Shown piece after piece: positions 45,960 to 57,427 of a stretch of DNA of 64,000 bases (its first letter is position 1; every line of letters begins with the position of its first letter). The stretch lies in the NCBI GenBank assembly GCA_949825065.1, contig OX463859.1:16201220-16265219 (forward strand). The letters are read 5' to 3'. Made by a program: the position numbers and the translations under genes. The notes under the pieces were generated by a model, which saw only the letters and a list, made by a program, of their open reading frames with translations, was not told where the DNA came from and did not search any database. The DNA is from Odontocerum albicorne. Lineage: Eukaryota; Arthropoda; Insecta; Trichoptera; Odontoceridae.

Positions 45960-46205
45960 TAAAAGAGGCTTTCCTCGATTCCAGTATATATCTTATAAAG
46001 CCTTTGCCTCTCATGCAACGTCCCACAAGACTATTCGATCACGTGCTTTATTCCTTCAGTCCTCTACACCGAGTTTCTTAAGATTCTGGGCAATATTGTC
46101 TTCTAGCCACTGTTTTGGTCTACCTTTTCCCACGATGCTGTATCTCAAATATAATTTGGGTGCCTTCTGGAACTTAGAACGTGTCCAATACAAGGCAGTC
46201 TACGT
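45960..46205 (-). pseudogene. LINE C-terminal fragment
   Basis: The minus strand reads RLPCIGHVL, then KQWLEDNIAQNL-like and RNKARDRIV blocks, i.e. the 'RxxxWxDxxxxDL...ARDR..W' end of a LINE reverse transcriptase. Clade not determined; frameshifted. Confidence 0.55.
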
Positions 46206-46309
46206 GATCCAATATAATTTGTAACCACTGGCTGTATTTGTACAGGAAGCTATATTTATTTGAATAGTCAAATCACGAAGTATTTTCAGAATTGCATAAT
46301 ATTTTTGCA

Positions 46310-46500
46310 TTTCACTTTAATTGTATACAGTACAACCCAACAAATTTATTATCATGTGAAAATCTCTATCAACTAACCAAAAGTAAGTTAAAGAGACCTT
46401 AAATGGAAACTATACTGGAGCTCTTTTTTAATGTAACCGTCAACCTCTAAGCTGGAAGACACGCAAATTATTAACTAAGCTACAGAGCTCATCTGTTTTA
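46310..46500 (-). mobile_element. SINE-A copy, near full length
   Basis: The reverse complement shows the whole family: head with A-box-like TAGCTTAGTTAATAATTTGC, TTGACGGTTACATT in the B-box position (altered), then TTTAAGGTCTC, GGTTAGTTGATAGAGATTTT, CACATGATAATAA and TTGTACTGTATACAA at the 3' end. Confidence 0.7.
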
Positions 46501-47540
46501 TTAGAATATATTTAAACACGCTCTTACTTGTTTAAACCAGAAACTTTCGAATCTTTGTGGTATTTTATAACATATTTTTCTCTTTAAAATGATTAAGAAA
46601 TAGAAACAAAAATAATGTAATTTGAAAAGAAAAATCTACGAGTATATTTAACACCAAAATCGTAAAAACTTATCCCCTATATTGTGGCTTGAGGTCGAAG
46701 CTTGGGTTAAGTTTATCTCTTTCCTATCCAATGCTTAATTTGCACGTGGGAGGGGGATGGATTATAGTGTTACATCATTCGGCAATTACCACCCCTCTGA
46801 ATTTGGTTCGGATTTTTAATTCCTTTTTTAATAAATGTATCTGACTGAATTTAATAAGCGTTAATCTTTTTAACTCTTTTTGAAACAAAAAACTTATAAG
46901 TACCTAGTGAAAGATTTTTTCCACACATTTTAAAATGATTTATTTATATACCGTTTATGTAAAGATATAATTCATTTCTGATACATATAAAATCACATTT
47001 AACACTGTGTATAATATTTATAAAAAAACACATTTTAACTGATGTTTACTTTAAAATAATATTGAATTACCGCACTGCAGAAGGAAAAGGGGATATATTC
47101 ACAATTGACCCAATTACTAGCAACCCTCTCTCTTAGTAATTGATACGAGAGATCTTAAGACAAGATTCAGCCTGATCTAAATATAATACCTCTCACAATA
47201 GCACGTTCTCGGCAAAACTAGACTTGATTTTATTTTATTTATTTATTTATTCATTATTCCAAATTGTTGCAAAAAATATAGATATTTTTAATGAATCAGG
47301 CGGTTTGTTAAAGGTACGATTTTTTTTTACCTACTGGATTACATTTTCTGCGTTGAAAATCATTTTCTTTCTCTCGTGATGTCGGACCTTAAATCCGTCG
47401 TCGCAACTATTATTTTCATACTCAGGGCTAATTACCGCTAAAAGGGAAGTCATTTTGGGCTGTTCAGTTTTCATCACTGGATAACGTCGCTCACATACAA
47501 TAAATGAAGATGTTTTCGATATTTTAATACTGATAGCGTT
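46501..47540. other. Unassigned
   Basis: Mostly AT-rich with a (TTTA)n run at 47228-47250. No recognised gene. Confidence 0.45.
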
Positions 47541-47544
47541 GGAT

Positions 47545-48070
47545 GCCGATTTACTTACTTCAAATTAACATTAAGGGAAAGACATTCGAATGGATCAAGA
47601 GTTGCATGCCCATCAGAACACAATTTGTGAAAATGAACAATATTATAAATTAATCAAGTGTAGTTACTTATGGAGTTCCACAAGGTAGTATCTTGGGACC
47701 ACTTTATTCTTGATGTACATAAATAAGTTATGTGAGCTTTAAACAAGATATTAAATTGTCAGTTTTGCAGATAATAAAGTAATTCTTGCAAATGGAAAGA
47801 AACTTTCACAAGATCAGAAGATATCTTAGTCAGAATTAAAAACTGTCTGGATTATATGGTAATGTGCTAAGTCTAAATGTGGAGAAGACAACATTTGTTA
47901 AATTAAGTATTACAAAACGTGGACTTTCATATGTTGAATTACAATTCAAACTACATCATTGTAAAATAGTAGAGATAACAATGTGATATCACAATGATTT
48001 GGAAAGTATCCAATGATAAATACCTAAGAATAATAAATAACAAACATGAGAATAAATGAGATAGAAAAAA
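47545..48070 (+). pseudogene. LINE reverse transcriptase fragment (Jockey/CR1-like)
   Basis: Plus strand: YGVPQGSILGPLL near 47670 and MYINKLC, then, after a frameshift, LANGKKLSQDQKI-like and NVEKTTFVKLS. The order 'GVPQGSILGPLLF...YIND' is the conserved palm of Jockey/CR1-type LINEs. The catalytic box is destroyed. Several stops. Confidence 0.7.
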
Positions 48071-48072
48071 AC

Positions 48073-48215
48073 TATGCAAGATCAAGTGGACACTGTCCAA
48101 TTATACGAACTTTGATTTGTTGCCTGCCATTCGTCATAACCTAGGTAAACTAGGATTTTGCCTACATCTTAGTGACGATCTATATCTTACCAGAAATTTC
48201 TATGTAATGCACTCA
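48073..48215 (-). repeat. Repeat C partial copy
   Basis: The reverse complement contains TCGTCACTAAGATGTAGGC, CCTAGTTTACCTAGG and GGCAGGCAACAAATC, matching the middle of repeat C. It lies directly after the LINE fragment. Confidence 0.6.
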
Positions 48216-48480
48216 GTACTGCGAGACTTGATTACTCCAAGTGATTTCAATACTAGTGTATCTTCTACAAATCAAATGTTTTCTGAAAGATGAAGATTTC
48301 AATCAATTTAGTTGCTGGAATAATTACCAGTCGTGTGATTAATTACGTTGTGGATATGACTAGACTTAATGGTTTCAAATATTAGTTGTGTATTGATACA
48401 TAAATATGATCAAGACTTTAATAATAAAGAAAGAAAGGAGTGATAATCAGAATTATTTTTTTGCGTTATTATGATCTTTG

Positions 48481-49477
48481 GGTTGTTCCGAAAAAAATGG
48501 CTCATTTTAATATCATTTCAAGCGTTCATGGCTAGGAAATAGTTGGTTATTTGTTTTAATTTAACAGTTCGGAATCTGCTTTATTTATTTATTGAGACAT
48601 GAATTTATTTTACATTTCATTTTTTTCTTCAGAAATGGAATGAAAAAAAAGAATCAAAAGAAAAGCATTAAAATAAAAAAAAACGTGTAGTTATGGCATG
48701 AATTGAAACTTGGGTATTATGCATCTCAAACAGCACACACTGTTTATCAAACATAAAGGGAAGGGAGCACTTATAATCGAACAGTGCGGCGCCAGTTTGA
48801 GAAGTTTAGGAACGATGACATAAGGCTTAAAGATGAAGAGGGTCCAGGATGTTTTGCTGATATAAAAAACAACGAATTGAAAACTTTATTGGAAGAAAAC
48901 ACATAAAAAATAGTACGAGAAATCGCAAAATAATTGGGTATTGGTGCTGCTACAATTTATGTAAATTTACTTTTTAAAAATGTAAAAAAGCTTGATAAGT
49001 ATATTCAATTTATTAAAAATGTAAAAAAGCTTGATAAGTAGATTCAAAATGAACTTAATGATAACCAAAAAAAATGGGTTCTTCGTTGCTGTTGCGCAAC
49101 CGTCATGATCCATTTCTTAATACAATTGATCTTAATTTAAAAAAAAAATAGCAAGCTAGGCTACTAAGTATTATCTCATCTATGTTATATATCATACACA
49201 CCTGATGGACCACCGACCAATTTTCACCTTTTCAAGCACCTTGATAACTTTTAACTGTAGAAAAAATACAATATCAGGGAAGCAGCAACAAATGTTTTCG
49301 AAGAATTCTTGGATTCTAATCCGTCCGAGTTGTATTCTAAAGGAATAAATAAGCATGTGATTTATTGGCAAAAATACCTAGAATCAAATGTTTTTTTCTT
49401 TTCTTTGAAACGATCATAACTCTAAAGGTTTGTTTGATTGAAGTTAGGCTTAAAACGTCATTAGTTTCTGAACAACC
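48481..49477 (+). mobile_element. Mariner-like element, internally deleted
   Basis: Ends share an imperfect inverted repeat (GGTTGTTCCGAAA at the left, reverse complement of TTTCTGAACAACC at the right), with TA at the right end and a TG at the left where TA would be expected. At about 1.0 kb it is shorter than a typical 1.3-kb mariner. Confidence 0.75.
48690..49385 (+). pseudogene. Broken mariner transposase (SETMAR-like family)
   Basis: N-terminal part: FELGHYASQTAHTVYQT, RTVRRQFEKFRNDDIRLKDE, then LKTLLEENT and VREIAK-LGIGAATIYVNL, which is the paired helix-turn-helix region. KKLDK and NELNDNQKKWVLRC follow at about 49020-49090, with a small internal duplication of AAAAAATGTAAAAAAGCTTG. 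The frame then jumps over the first two catalytic Asp to PDGPPTNFHLFKHLDNF. In mariners this block is SPDLAPxDYHLF, so the third catalytic residue is Asn here. The C-terminus EEFLDSNPSELYSKGINKHV matches the family end. Dead. Confidence 0.8.
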
Positions 49478-49479
49478 TA

Positions 49480-50040
49480 TTTTTTTTAAATAACACGCAC
49501 GTCTAAAAGTAAGGAAGACAATTTTTGACTAAAATTAAAATTTTGATAACTACACAATTTTAATTTGAAAAATATTTCAATATAATTTGATTAGGCGTTG
49601 TTTCATACTGTTAGTAAGACAAGCGGGTTTTTTTCTCGTATAATGATAGTATGAAAGTTGATAAATCATAGACAGGGATTTTCACTATGCATAAGTGCTA
49701 ATTTTATTGAAAATTTCTTTAATGAATGCAGTGATGGAATAAAGGAGCCACTGTTTCATTCATGTTACATTTCATTGTACTCAGACAAATTTTGGGTAAA
49801 TTACACTTCCGGAGGTTCAAAACAATTCAAAATACAATATGATTATGCATCCAGAATCAAATTCGGACTGCCATGATATTACAGTCTTTAAAAAATGTTT
49901 GATCCAGGCCTTACAGTCCTTGAGAAATGTTAGCTTCTGCCTGGTTTTGGAGCACTTCCGAGGCAACATATATGGAGAATATATGACCGTACAATGCGAA
50001 CTGACAACGTATTAAATACAGTAATTTCATCTCCACAACT
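49480..50040. other. Unassigned
   Basis: A 72-codon plus-strand frame at 49658-49876 of mixed composition, rich in aromatics; no domain recognised. Confidence 0.4.
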
Positions 50041-50066
50041 TAAATAAAAACTTATTTATTATTTGT

Positions 50067-50290
50067 AAGAATTGTTATCTAGTTATAAGTTAGTATGTAG
50101 GGGCTAACTATTTCGTAGTGAATGTGATGAAATGCAAGTAGCCTGAACGAGTGGACATATACGTGTTAAGTGATTTGTATTAAAATAATTAGTTGGAAGA
50201 ATTGTTATCTAGTTATAACTTAGTATATAGGTGTTAACTGTTTCTTAGAAATGAAATATTAAGATTATTCAAACTAAAGATTTTATGTGG
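50067..50290 (+). repeat. Repeat H copy with partial duplication
   Basis: 50112-50285 aligns with the reverse of 18612-18790. The block AGAATTGTTATCTAGTTATA occurs twice, at about 50067 and 50201, a period of about 134 bp. Confidence 0.75.
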
Positions 50291-50335
50291 AAAATTAAAA
50301 TAAAGTTAGTTCATAGTAATAATATATATGATAAA

Positions 50336-50706
50336 ATACATTAGTTCTAAAGACATTCAGTTGTATATACTCGTAGGCATGGTTTTTGGCTAATGTTTGT
50401 ATTATAGATAACTTATATCAAATAAAAATAAAACTTGTGTTAATAGTGAATAATGTGAAAACGAGTATAAAAGAATTGATTTATTTACAAAGATTTTTGG
50501 TATTTGTTTTATTTGAGATAATTGCCTTTTATTGTCATTAGTTCTAAAGACATACATTTGTATATAGGCATAGTTTTTGGCTAATGTTTGAATTATAGAT
50601 TAATTATATCAAATAAAAATAAAACTTATGTTTATGGTGAATAATGTGAATATAATAGAAATGATTTATTTACAGAGATTTTTAGGTTTTTTTTTTAATG
50701 AGATAA
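50336..50706 (+). repeat. Direct duplication of about 198 bp running into the gap
   Basis: The unit starting ATTAGTTCTAAAGACAT at about 50339 recurs at about 50537. Both copies contain GTTTTTGGCTAATGTTTG, AATAAAAATAAAACTTATG-like and GAATAATGTGAA. The second copy is cut by the run of N. The first copy has a TACTCGTA motif that the second lacks. Confidence 0.85.
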
Positions 50707-50906
50707 NNNNNNNNNNNNNNNNNNNNNNNNNNNNNNNNNNNNNNNNNNNNNNNNNNNNNNNNNNNNNNNNNNNNNNNNNNNNNNNNNNNNNNNNNNNNNN
50801 NNNNNNNNNNNNNNNNNNNNNNNNNNNNNNNNNNNNNNNNNNNNNNNNNNNNNNNNNNNNNNNNNNNNNNNNNNNNNNNNNNNNNNNNNNNNNNNNNNNN
50901 NNNNNN
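50707..50906. other. Assembly gap (200 N)
   Basis: Exactly 200 unknown bases, probably a placeholder of fixed size. The gap starts inside the second copy of a direct repeat, so an unresolved tandem array is the likely cause. Confidence 0.95.
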
Positions 50907-52080
50907 CCACTGAAAAAGTAAAAATAAACAAAATGCCATCAAAGAACTGAGAAAAAGAAAGATCATAAAAACAGAATTTTTCATTAATCCTTCAAAAAAA
51001 ATGTTTTCTCTAAGTAAGTAAATTTGTATCTATGCCTTATTAAAATAGTTTTGATGCTTTAAAAATCAACACTTACTTCCCTTCAAATTGTTCATAGAAG
51101 CGATTTTTTTAACTGCTCTTACAGTTTGTTTACTAATTTATTGATTGACATTATTTCTGTTATCTTTAAAAATACCCAGGTCATTTGGATAATAGGTAAA
51201 CGCTTTTATAAATCGTCTTTTTTCTGAAATTATTGTATTGGAAAGCGATGAATACGAAATAGTGTTTTATTTTTTTTTAATCATTTATATATTTTTTAAT
51301 TATATTTAAGCAAAAGTAAACACAGACAATTCAATTAAAATATAACTAACAAATTTTATTTGTTTTACGAAATGATGACTTTATTGTTTCCCCACAACTT
51401 TATGCTTTACTCCAGTTATACAGCTCTGTATGAAGCTCAGTATGAAGTGTTGCTGTGTATGAGATAGGTGAGGGAGTTGGAAAAAATACTTGACCCCATT
51501 TCAGCCTCTGGTGTGTTTGTATGTGTGTAGTACCGACGTATGGACATGTTGCGTTATAAGTGTTGGGAGGGCTCGTGAGTACGACACGCGGTATGGGGTC
51601 AGTGATAAAAATGGACATTATTTTAGGGTATTTAGGAAAAAAATATGTTTAGCTTAAAAACTCAGTTTTGTTTGGTCTATATATTTCGATTAAAAGTTCT
51701 AATAATTTACAACTGAAAAAATTAACTTTTTCATTAACTTTTTTCTTTCTTCAGTATAATTAACGCCATGTGACGCTTTTAAAAAAAATATCATAAACAA
51801 TATAAAGTTTTAAATGACACATGGAGAGGTTGCAAAGAACGTAAAACCCAACGTGGGTCAAATATTATTTGTTATATGGGGTGTTAGATCCCAAACCTTT
51901 ATGTGAAATAAAAATGTTATTTCATTACACATAATAGAAGTTTGGAATAATCATTTCCTACTTAAAATTTATGGAACAAAAAAACGAAAAAGGTTTAAAG
52001 ATAATTTAGATATGATGGGTTACGAAGAGTGTTTGATAACATAATAAGTCTTTGAACGTAAATAAAAACTTATATTTTCA
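50907..52080. other. Unassigned
   Basis: AT-rich. A 72-codon minus-strand frame at 51400-51618 sits in a patch of mixed composition (51480-51605); no domain recognised. Confidence 0.4.
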
Positions 52081-52084
52081 CTAT

Positions 52085-52900
52085 TTTTAATTTAATTGTA
52101 AATAATGGCATACCACAAGGGTCAGTTTTAGAGCCGCTACTTCTTGTTATTTATATCAGTGATCTTATTAGCACGGAGAATATTGAGTCACAGAGCAGAG
52201 GTTTACTCGGATAATATTTCATTCTTTAAATTGAATGATCAAAGTGACAAAATTATTCAGAAGCAGAATAGTTCTAATTGCATTTTCAAAGCCTCAAATA
52301 AGATGTCAAAAAATCATTTAAATTAAATAAAAGTAAAAATGATATTTTCTGAGGGATTTCACCGCGAAAACGTTTTCTTGATGGGGACGCATTATCAGTC
52401 ATGGAGTATTTTTCCAAAATATGGCATCAAACTTCTTAATTATTTCCATCAAAGTAAGCTTTTTTTGATGTACAAATAGGTTAAACGTTATTTTTGTGCT
52501 TCTATAGTCTTTAAAAACTACCTTTGTACGTCAAAGTTATACAAGGGGAATAAAAACTATTAATAATTATTTGTTTTGTCGCGTCTGGATTATTGTTATT
52601 CGATTTATGGTTTGCCTGATTAGCGAATTTCTAAACTCAAATCTCATAGGCTGATATATTATTGTTATAAATATGGTCATATGTGTCCGCTTCTAAAAGG
52701 TTTGGACTGACTTTTATGTTGAAGGTAATTTTTTTCTTCATATAATACATTGGATGTTCTTAATTAATCCAAAATGGCGATATACAATATTATAATAAAA
52801 CTTTTGCCTTCGCTGGTCACATTATTTTGTAAACAATTTTACGAAAATAAGTTGAAATTATGTTTGAGCATTCCAACGATTTCTCTAGAATACCTCTAGG
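52085..52900 (+). pseudogene. L2/CR1-like LINE reverse transcriptase fragment
   Basis: Plus strand: VNNGIPQGSVLEPLL near 52105, then IYISDL, then at about 52580-52670 SRLDYCYSIYGLPD, ISKLKSHRLIYY, the conserved post-palm block of L2/CR1-type elements. Broken by stops and frameshifts; the catalytic box is not kept. The two motifs are in the right order and spacing for one decayed copy. Confidence 0.7.
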
Positions 52901-53004
52901 CTGACGTTTTTAAAACATCCCTTGTATTGCACTTTATTATGCTTTCGTTGATCTCTTCGAACAAACTTTTTTTTAAATAATTGACGTGAAAATTGGACAG
53001 GAAT

Positions 53005-53090
53005 CTTTTTTTGAATTCTGGATTCCAATGGGAATCAAATTTACAACTCCAGGATGAAAGTCTAAAGGCTACAGAGTACTGACGATTTCA
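53005..53090 (-). repeat. SINE-A head fragment
   Basis: The minus strand carries CTGGAGTTGTAAATTTGATTCCC in the B-box area and CAGTACTCTGTAGCC in the A-box area. Preceded by GGATTCCAATGG on the plus strand, the position of GGTACC in the other copies. Confidence 0.55.
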
Positions 53091-53269
53091 AAATGTTCCT
53101 TTAATTAAAACATATTGGATTTTTTACAGTATTTATGGAATGTCGTTCAAGGGTTACCTATAGTAAAAAAAATATTGAGTTTTAAATTTTATTTTTACTC
53201 AGTCCCATTTCCGTCACTTCCATCATCTTCGATGGACCAAGCTAGATGCTGAGGTTATTTTCTACTTTG

Positions 53270-53450
53270 TCAGAAAATGTGGTGGTTGCGAGAGTGGGAT
53301 ACCGACTTGGGAATGGGGTCGGGTGGACAGCAGCAGAATACAAAAACAACACCCCCCACTAGAGGCGCCGGGACGCTGTCAGACGCGCCAAGCGGGCGCC
53401 GAGCCCAGAACGTCGTCGCCTACTCTTTTGTCGTATTACTAACGATGGAA
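53270..53450 (+). other. GC-rich island with a 68-codon frame
   Basis: 53320-53430 is strongly GC-rich (CCCCCCACTAGAGGCGCC, AAGCGGGCGCCGAGCCC), the sharpest compositional outlier in the window. An open frame at 53277-53483 begins MWWLREWDTDLGMG and contains TPPTRGAGTLSDAPSGRR. No known domain is recognised. It may be a fragment of a GC-rich mobile element or horizontally acquired DNA; there is no direct proof of either. Confidence 0.3.
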
Positions 53451-53661
53451 TTTTTGCATAATACCTATTCCACATGTTATTAAACACACATTGTGGTCAT
53501 GTTTTAACGAGGAAGGGATAAATTGAACGGGTATTATGAGGAAAACATGTTTGTCATGTTTTAAATCTGCCCCCTGCTTTGTTATTTTATAGGGATAAAT
53601 AATTATTTCTTTGTCCTTGTTTTATTGTAGGAGGCTTAAACCACTTAAAATTATATCAAAA

Positions 53662-53685
53662 TAATAATAATAATAATAATAATAA
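53662..53685 (+). repeat. (AAT)n microsatellite
   Basis: About eight copies of the trinucleotide AAT. Confidence 0.9.
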
Positions 53686-53869
53686 AAGGACAATATATGT
53701 TATGTATAAATAATTATACATATCACTATTTGAAGGGCAGACTAGGAATCGAACTCACTTTTATTGGCTGATTGAATATATTCCATTGGGTTGATTTGTA
53801 CAGGTTAAATTGATGCGTGGCGAAAACTGATTAAACAAATAATTAATGCAAACATAAGTAAGAATCTGT

Positions 53870-54020
53870 GTTGAGATGACTGACAAAAATATATTAGAAA
53901 CATAAGTTTTATGAAAGATGTATGGATATGAAATAGGCAAAGGAACTATCATGATTGAAACAATTGGAAGCCTATTCTATTTACCTACCCTAACGGGGAA
54001 ATTGCGTGATACGTATGTAT
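53870..54020 (+). pseudogene. LINE-A 3' end
   Basis: The tail signature CTATTTACCTACCCTAACGGG, then a GATACGTATGTATGT run, closes a forward LINE-A copy whose coding part is barely recognisable upstream. Confidence 0.55.
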
Positions 54021-54049
54021 GTATAAAAATACTATACAAAAAATTAAAT

Positions 54050-54230
54050 TAGTTATTTTCGTGAATGTTTTATCATTCGTTCTTGTGCCACGTGGCCAAA
54101 CCATCTTAATGCTCTTTTCTTTATTTGAAGCTCTGCATAGCCTTCAACATTTAACGATGTCCTCATTTCTGTACTCTGTCGCCATACACTGCGATTTCAC
54201 ACATTTTATGTGACGCTCTCATTTCGTATT
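54050..54230 (-). pseudogene. LINE-A fragment
   Basis: The minus strand reads YRNEDIVKC, then ASNKEKSIKMVWPRGTRTN, a degraded form of the family's KKSxxRWFGHVERMN block. It lies tail to tail with the forward copy ending at 54020. Confidence 0.55.
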
Positions 54231-54239
54231 TCCGTCACT

Positions 54240-55320
54240 AATTTCTCTATATTTATATAATATACTGTTCTTATATTTTCCTCATTGTATATCTCATTTA
54301 TTTTGTTTTCCAGTTTGAATCCAAAAATTATAATAAAGGAATATTTATAGTCGTATAGACTTGTTAAACAAAGTATAAATAACAATTTGACAATACCCTC
54401 ATAGAACAAAATATCCCTCACGTTATTCATAAAGGTTTTAACCTTACGAAAAAATTAATCTTATCGATATCTACAACGTGCAAAAATACTGATTACACTC
54501 TTAAATTGGCAAAAAAATGCTTACTACACAATTGTCATACAAAGTTTTGAGTAAATAGGGAAGGATTTACGTTTTTGATGTAGAAAATGTGATACCAAAA
54601 TAATAATTAAAAAAAACATATACAAATATAACAAGTTCATTGGCGGCCAGAAGAAGGAAAGGGAGAATATAATGAGGTTGGCAAGAGTCAATGGTCGACA
54701 AATCGCTGAAAATTTTCGACGAGATATGAAGGGGCGGCGGGACGTTTTAGGATGATATAAAGAAGTTACAGTACGTGAGCATTTTGATGGATTCCCACAC
54801 TCAACAAATTGAAGGGATGTATGATAAGGTGTGACATTATCGAATTTTCTTTGGTTGTATATGAAAGCCTCATCCGAAAATGCAAGAATATATTCTTTAC
54901 ATTTCATACAATACAAATAAAATTAAATCAAAGCTTGGACCATGTAAACTTTTCCAAAATTAAATAGCTCTAAAAGGTCATAAAAGGATTCCATGTGGGT
55001 GGAAATTCGCGAGCTAATTGAATTCTAACTACTTGACAGAAAACAACGCTTAAAGTCTTATCATCTTTGAGAATAATGTAAGAAGTCGATACAGTAAGAA
55101 AAACTTAACACATTTACAATCTTTTTTTCTCTCACCGTAAACTTTATTTCTTACAAAGTTTGTTCTCACAAAAATGTTGATTTTAGAGCATTTAGCAATT
55201 GTTATACATTTTTTATTGATGCATAATCATTCCATAAACTCAAAATATAAATAAATGAATGCAGATATTTGATGGTCATTCCCATCACTTGATAAACGAG
55301 TATTTTTGTTAATTTATAAC
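54240..55320. other. Unassigned; possible coding remnant
   Basis: A 130-codon minus-strand frame (54524-54916) is the longest here. The plus strand of 54630-54730 reads in a balanced, Arg-rich way (FIGGQKKERENIMRLARVNG, then AENFRRDMKGRRDVLG), which looks more like coding than the minus-strand frame. No family recognised. Confidence 0.35.
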
Positions 55321-55324
55321 CACT

Positions 55325-55390
55325 TAATTCCATAACAATCAGGCTGGCTAATTGCCAAATGACAATCTTCTCCAATCAAAAATCGGAAAG
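55325..55390 (-). repeat. SINE-A tail fragment
   Basis: The reverse of GCTGGCTAATTGCCAAATGACAATCTT corresponds to the SINE-A body near its 3' end. Confidence 0.45.
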
Positions 55391-55489
55391 AAGTGTAGGA
55401 TACCTACCTAGTAAATAAATAATTGTCAAAATAATAAGTGAATTGTTAAACACAAATAAATTAAATTAATTATTGTTAATAATAAACAT

Positions 55490-55800
55490 ACTGGGTCAAT
55501 GACCGATGAAGCATTCATATAGTGTCACACGCTACGGACAACAACAATGTTTACTATTTTGTAGTATCTGCGACTCGCCTAGCCATCTCCAAATACAAAT
55601 AAATAATCTACCGCCGATCCATGCGCCAGAGCAAGACAGAATATGTATTGCGAACTGGTTCACTCAGTGGTATAAATTGTCCGCGCGCCGAGAATTAAAT
55701 ATATTATAATTGTCATTCATTCAACTGTCAAGACTTGTTATTTATTTTGCCCGCTGTCCACTTATCGTTTTATATCCGCATTCCTGAGTCTATATTTATT
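55490..55800 (+). other. GC-richer block with TATA-like promoter, possible LTR remnant
   Basis: 55555-55700 is GC-richer, with GCCATCTCC, CCGCCGATCC, then GGTATAAATTGTCCGCGCGCC at 55669, a TATA box followed by a GC-rich stretch. It is laid out like the promoter part of a long terminal repeat, but no partner repeat or internal region is seen. Confidence 0.25.
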
Positions 55801-55964
55801 GAATACAAAGCAAGATCATCATGACTTATCAAGATAAGCAATCCGCTATATTGATGACTCTGAACGAGAAGTAACGCAGAATCAACTAAAACGAAGAGCG
55901 ATGTCGATATCAAAATCATCAGCACGTCCTAATAGGACACACGCTACATTGATAACGACCATCG

Positions 55965-56175
55965 TTACAGAAGTATCGATTTATTTTTTCATGCTATCTG
56001 TCCTCAGTGAGATACAGGCAACAGTCTAGTTTACTGGGGACACGACAAATGAAAGGCAACAAACCCAGATCCATTAAAATTGTGTGTCCAAATGAAATAA
56101 CCAGTTGTTTTGGTGCAAATTATGTATGTTTCTTGCCATGTGTAAAATAAAATAAAAATAAATAAAATAATTATT
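55965..56175 (+). mobile_element. Repeat C copy
   Basis: CAGAAGTATCGATTTATTTT, CTGTCCTCAGTGAGATACAG, AGTCTAGTTTACTGGGGAC, GACAAATGAAAGGCAAC, CTTGCCATGTGTAAAATAAAA: the best match to the reverse of 61970-62175. The A-rich end lies at the right. Confidence 0.75.
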
Positions 56176-56179
56176 CTAA

Positions 56180-56330
56180 TTTTTATTAAAATGTACAAAA
56201 TATATAAACAATACAAATAACAACAATAAAACGGATATATCGTCAATCAAAAGAGAAAGGAAGATAACGTTTACTGTAGAGAAAAGAAAAATTTAGAATA
56301 GAGAACGTAACATAACGGATATGAATTTTT
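56180..56330 (-). repeat. Repeat G fragment
   Basis: GGATATATCGTCAATCAAAAG and the A/G-rich run after it match 5296-5345, the distal part of the insert in SINE-A. Confidence 0.45.
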
Positions 56331-56339
56331 ATTTTCACA

Positions 56340-57425
56340 AGCTTTTTTTAAAGATGCCAATGACGGATGCAGTCGAATATTAGTTGGAAATTAGATCTAG
56401 AGTCTAACTGCATAGACAATATAGGACGACGTTACAACTACGAAGATCAATCGATTTTTTTTGTAACAGTGTGTTAAAAGTATTTTACATGTGGTTATAC
56501 GTTTTTTTTTAAATTTTTTCTTTTGATTTTCATAACAACTGGATAAAAATTAATAGTTGAAGTAAACAGTGGTTTAAATACAATGCCCAATTTTATATCA
56601 AAGTTCACGGTTTGATCCAACAAATTGTAATTCTTTATACATATTTCCTTCCGAGAACGTGTTTATGAATTAGACGTCAATGAAACAGTTTTGAGAAAGA
56701 TAAACGATTTCCCCGATATGGTTCGAGTATCCGCTACGTAGTTTGGGAAATTGTCAACATCCCTTCAGCTAGAAGTCCGAAGGTCGATTGTTAGATGGCG
56801 CGTTATATTGGGTGGCGAGAAAATAAATGCGAAAATTTTAATGTCATACTAAATTACTTTCAGTTTAATTCACAATTTTTTTTATAAATGTTTTAAACGT
56901 TGGCATAACATTTTATGAACCGTGAATATTTTACATTATTATTTATTCATATTAAATTTGTAAAACCACAGTTTTTATTTATTTTATTGAAAATGTAAAG
57001 AAACTCAGTAGTGTATTGCCGTTGTGGACCAAAATGAATAACTGCAAATGCAAAATATCAAGTCAAATTGTTTCAATGTTAGAATATTTTCCCAATTGTA
57101 TACTTGTATCTCGTAATTTTTATGAAGATATATTTTGTCTTACTATTTAAGAAGTTCTGAGCAATTAGTACTAGTCGTATGTATACAGCCTTTATGTACA
57201 GTAGTACTAGTCGTATGTATTTATTTTTCTACTGCAAATGTTATTAATCATGTTGGAGTTTTATATGTATTTCTTTCATGTTATACCCGTATCTTGTTTG
57301 TTTTTTGTATTCACTTGCATTCTGAATTTTAAATTTTTTTTGTAAAAATTATGAATGGTTGAAATCGACCGTTAATAAATAATACAGAAGTAATTTAGTT
57401 AAAATACAGTTTTTTGCTTGTTGGT
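56340..57425. other. Unassigned AT-rich sequence
   Basis: No recognised gene. A short duplication GTACTAGTCGTATGTAT occurs at about 57168 and 57205. Confidence 0.45.
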
Positions 57426-57427
57426 TG

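Noticed and set aside
50628..50984. Frames of 78-100 codons across the gap
   Set aside because: They consist mainly of unknown residues from the N run.
55490..55800. Confident LTR retrotransposon call
   Set aside because: A TATA-like box and GC-rich context alone are not enough; no second LTR, primer-binding site or polyprotein is seen.
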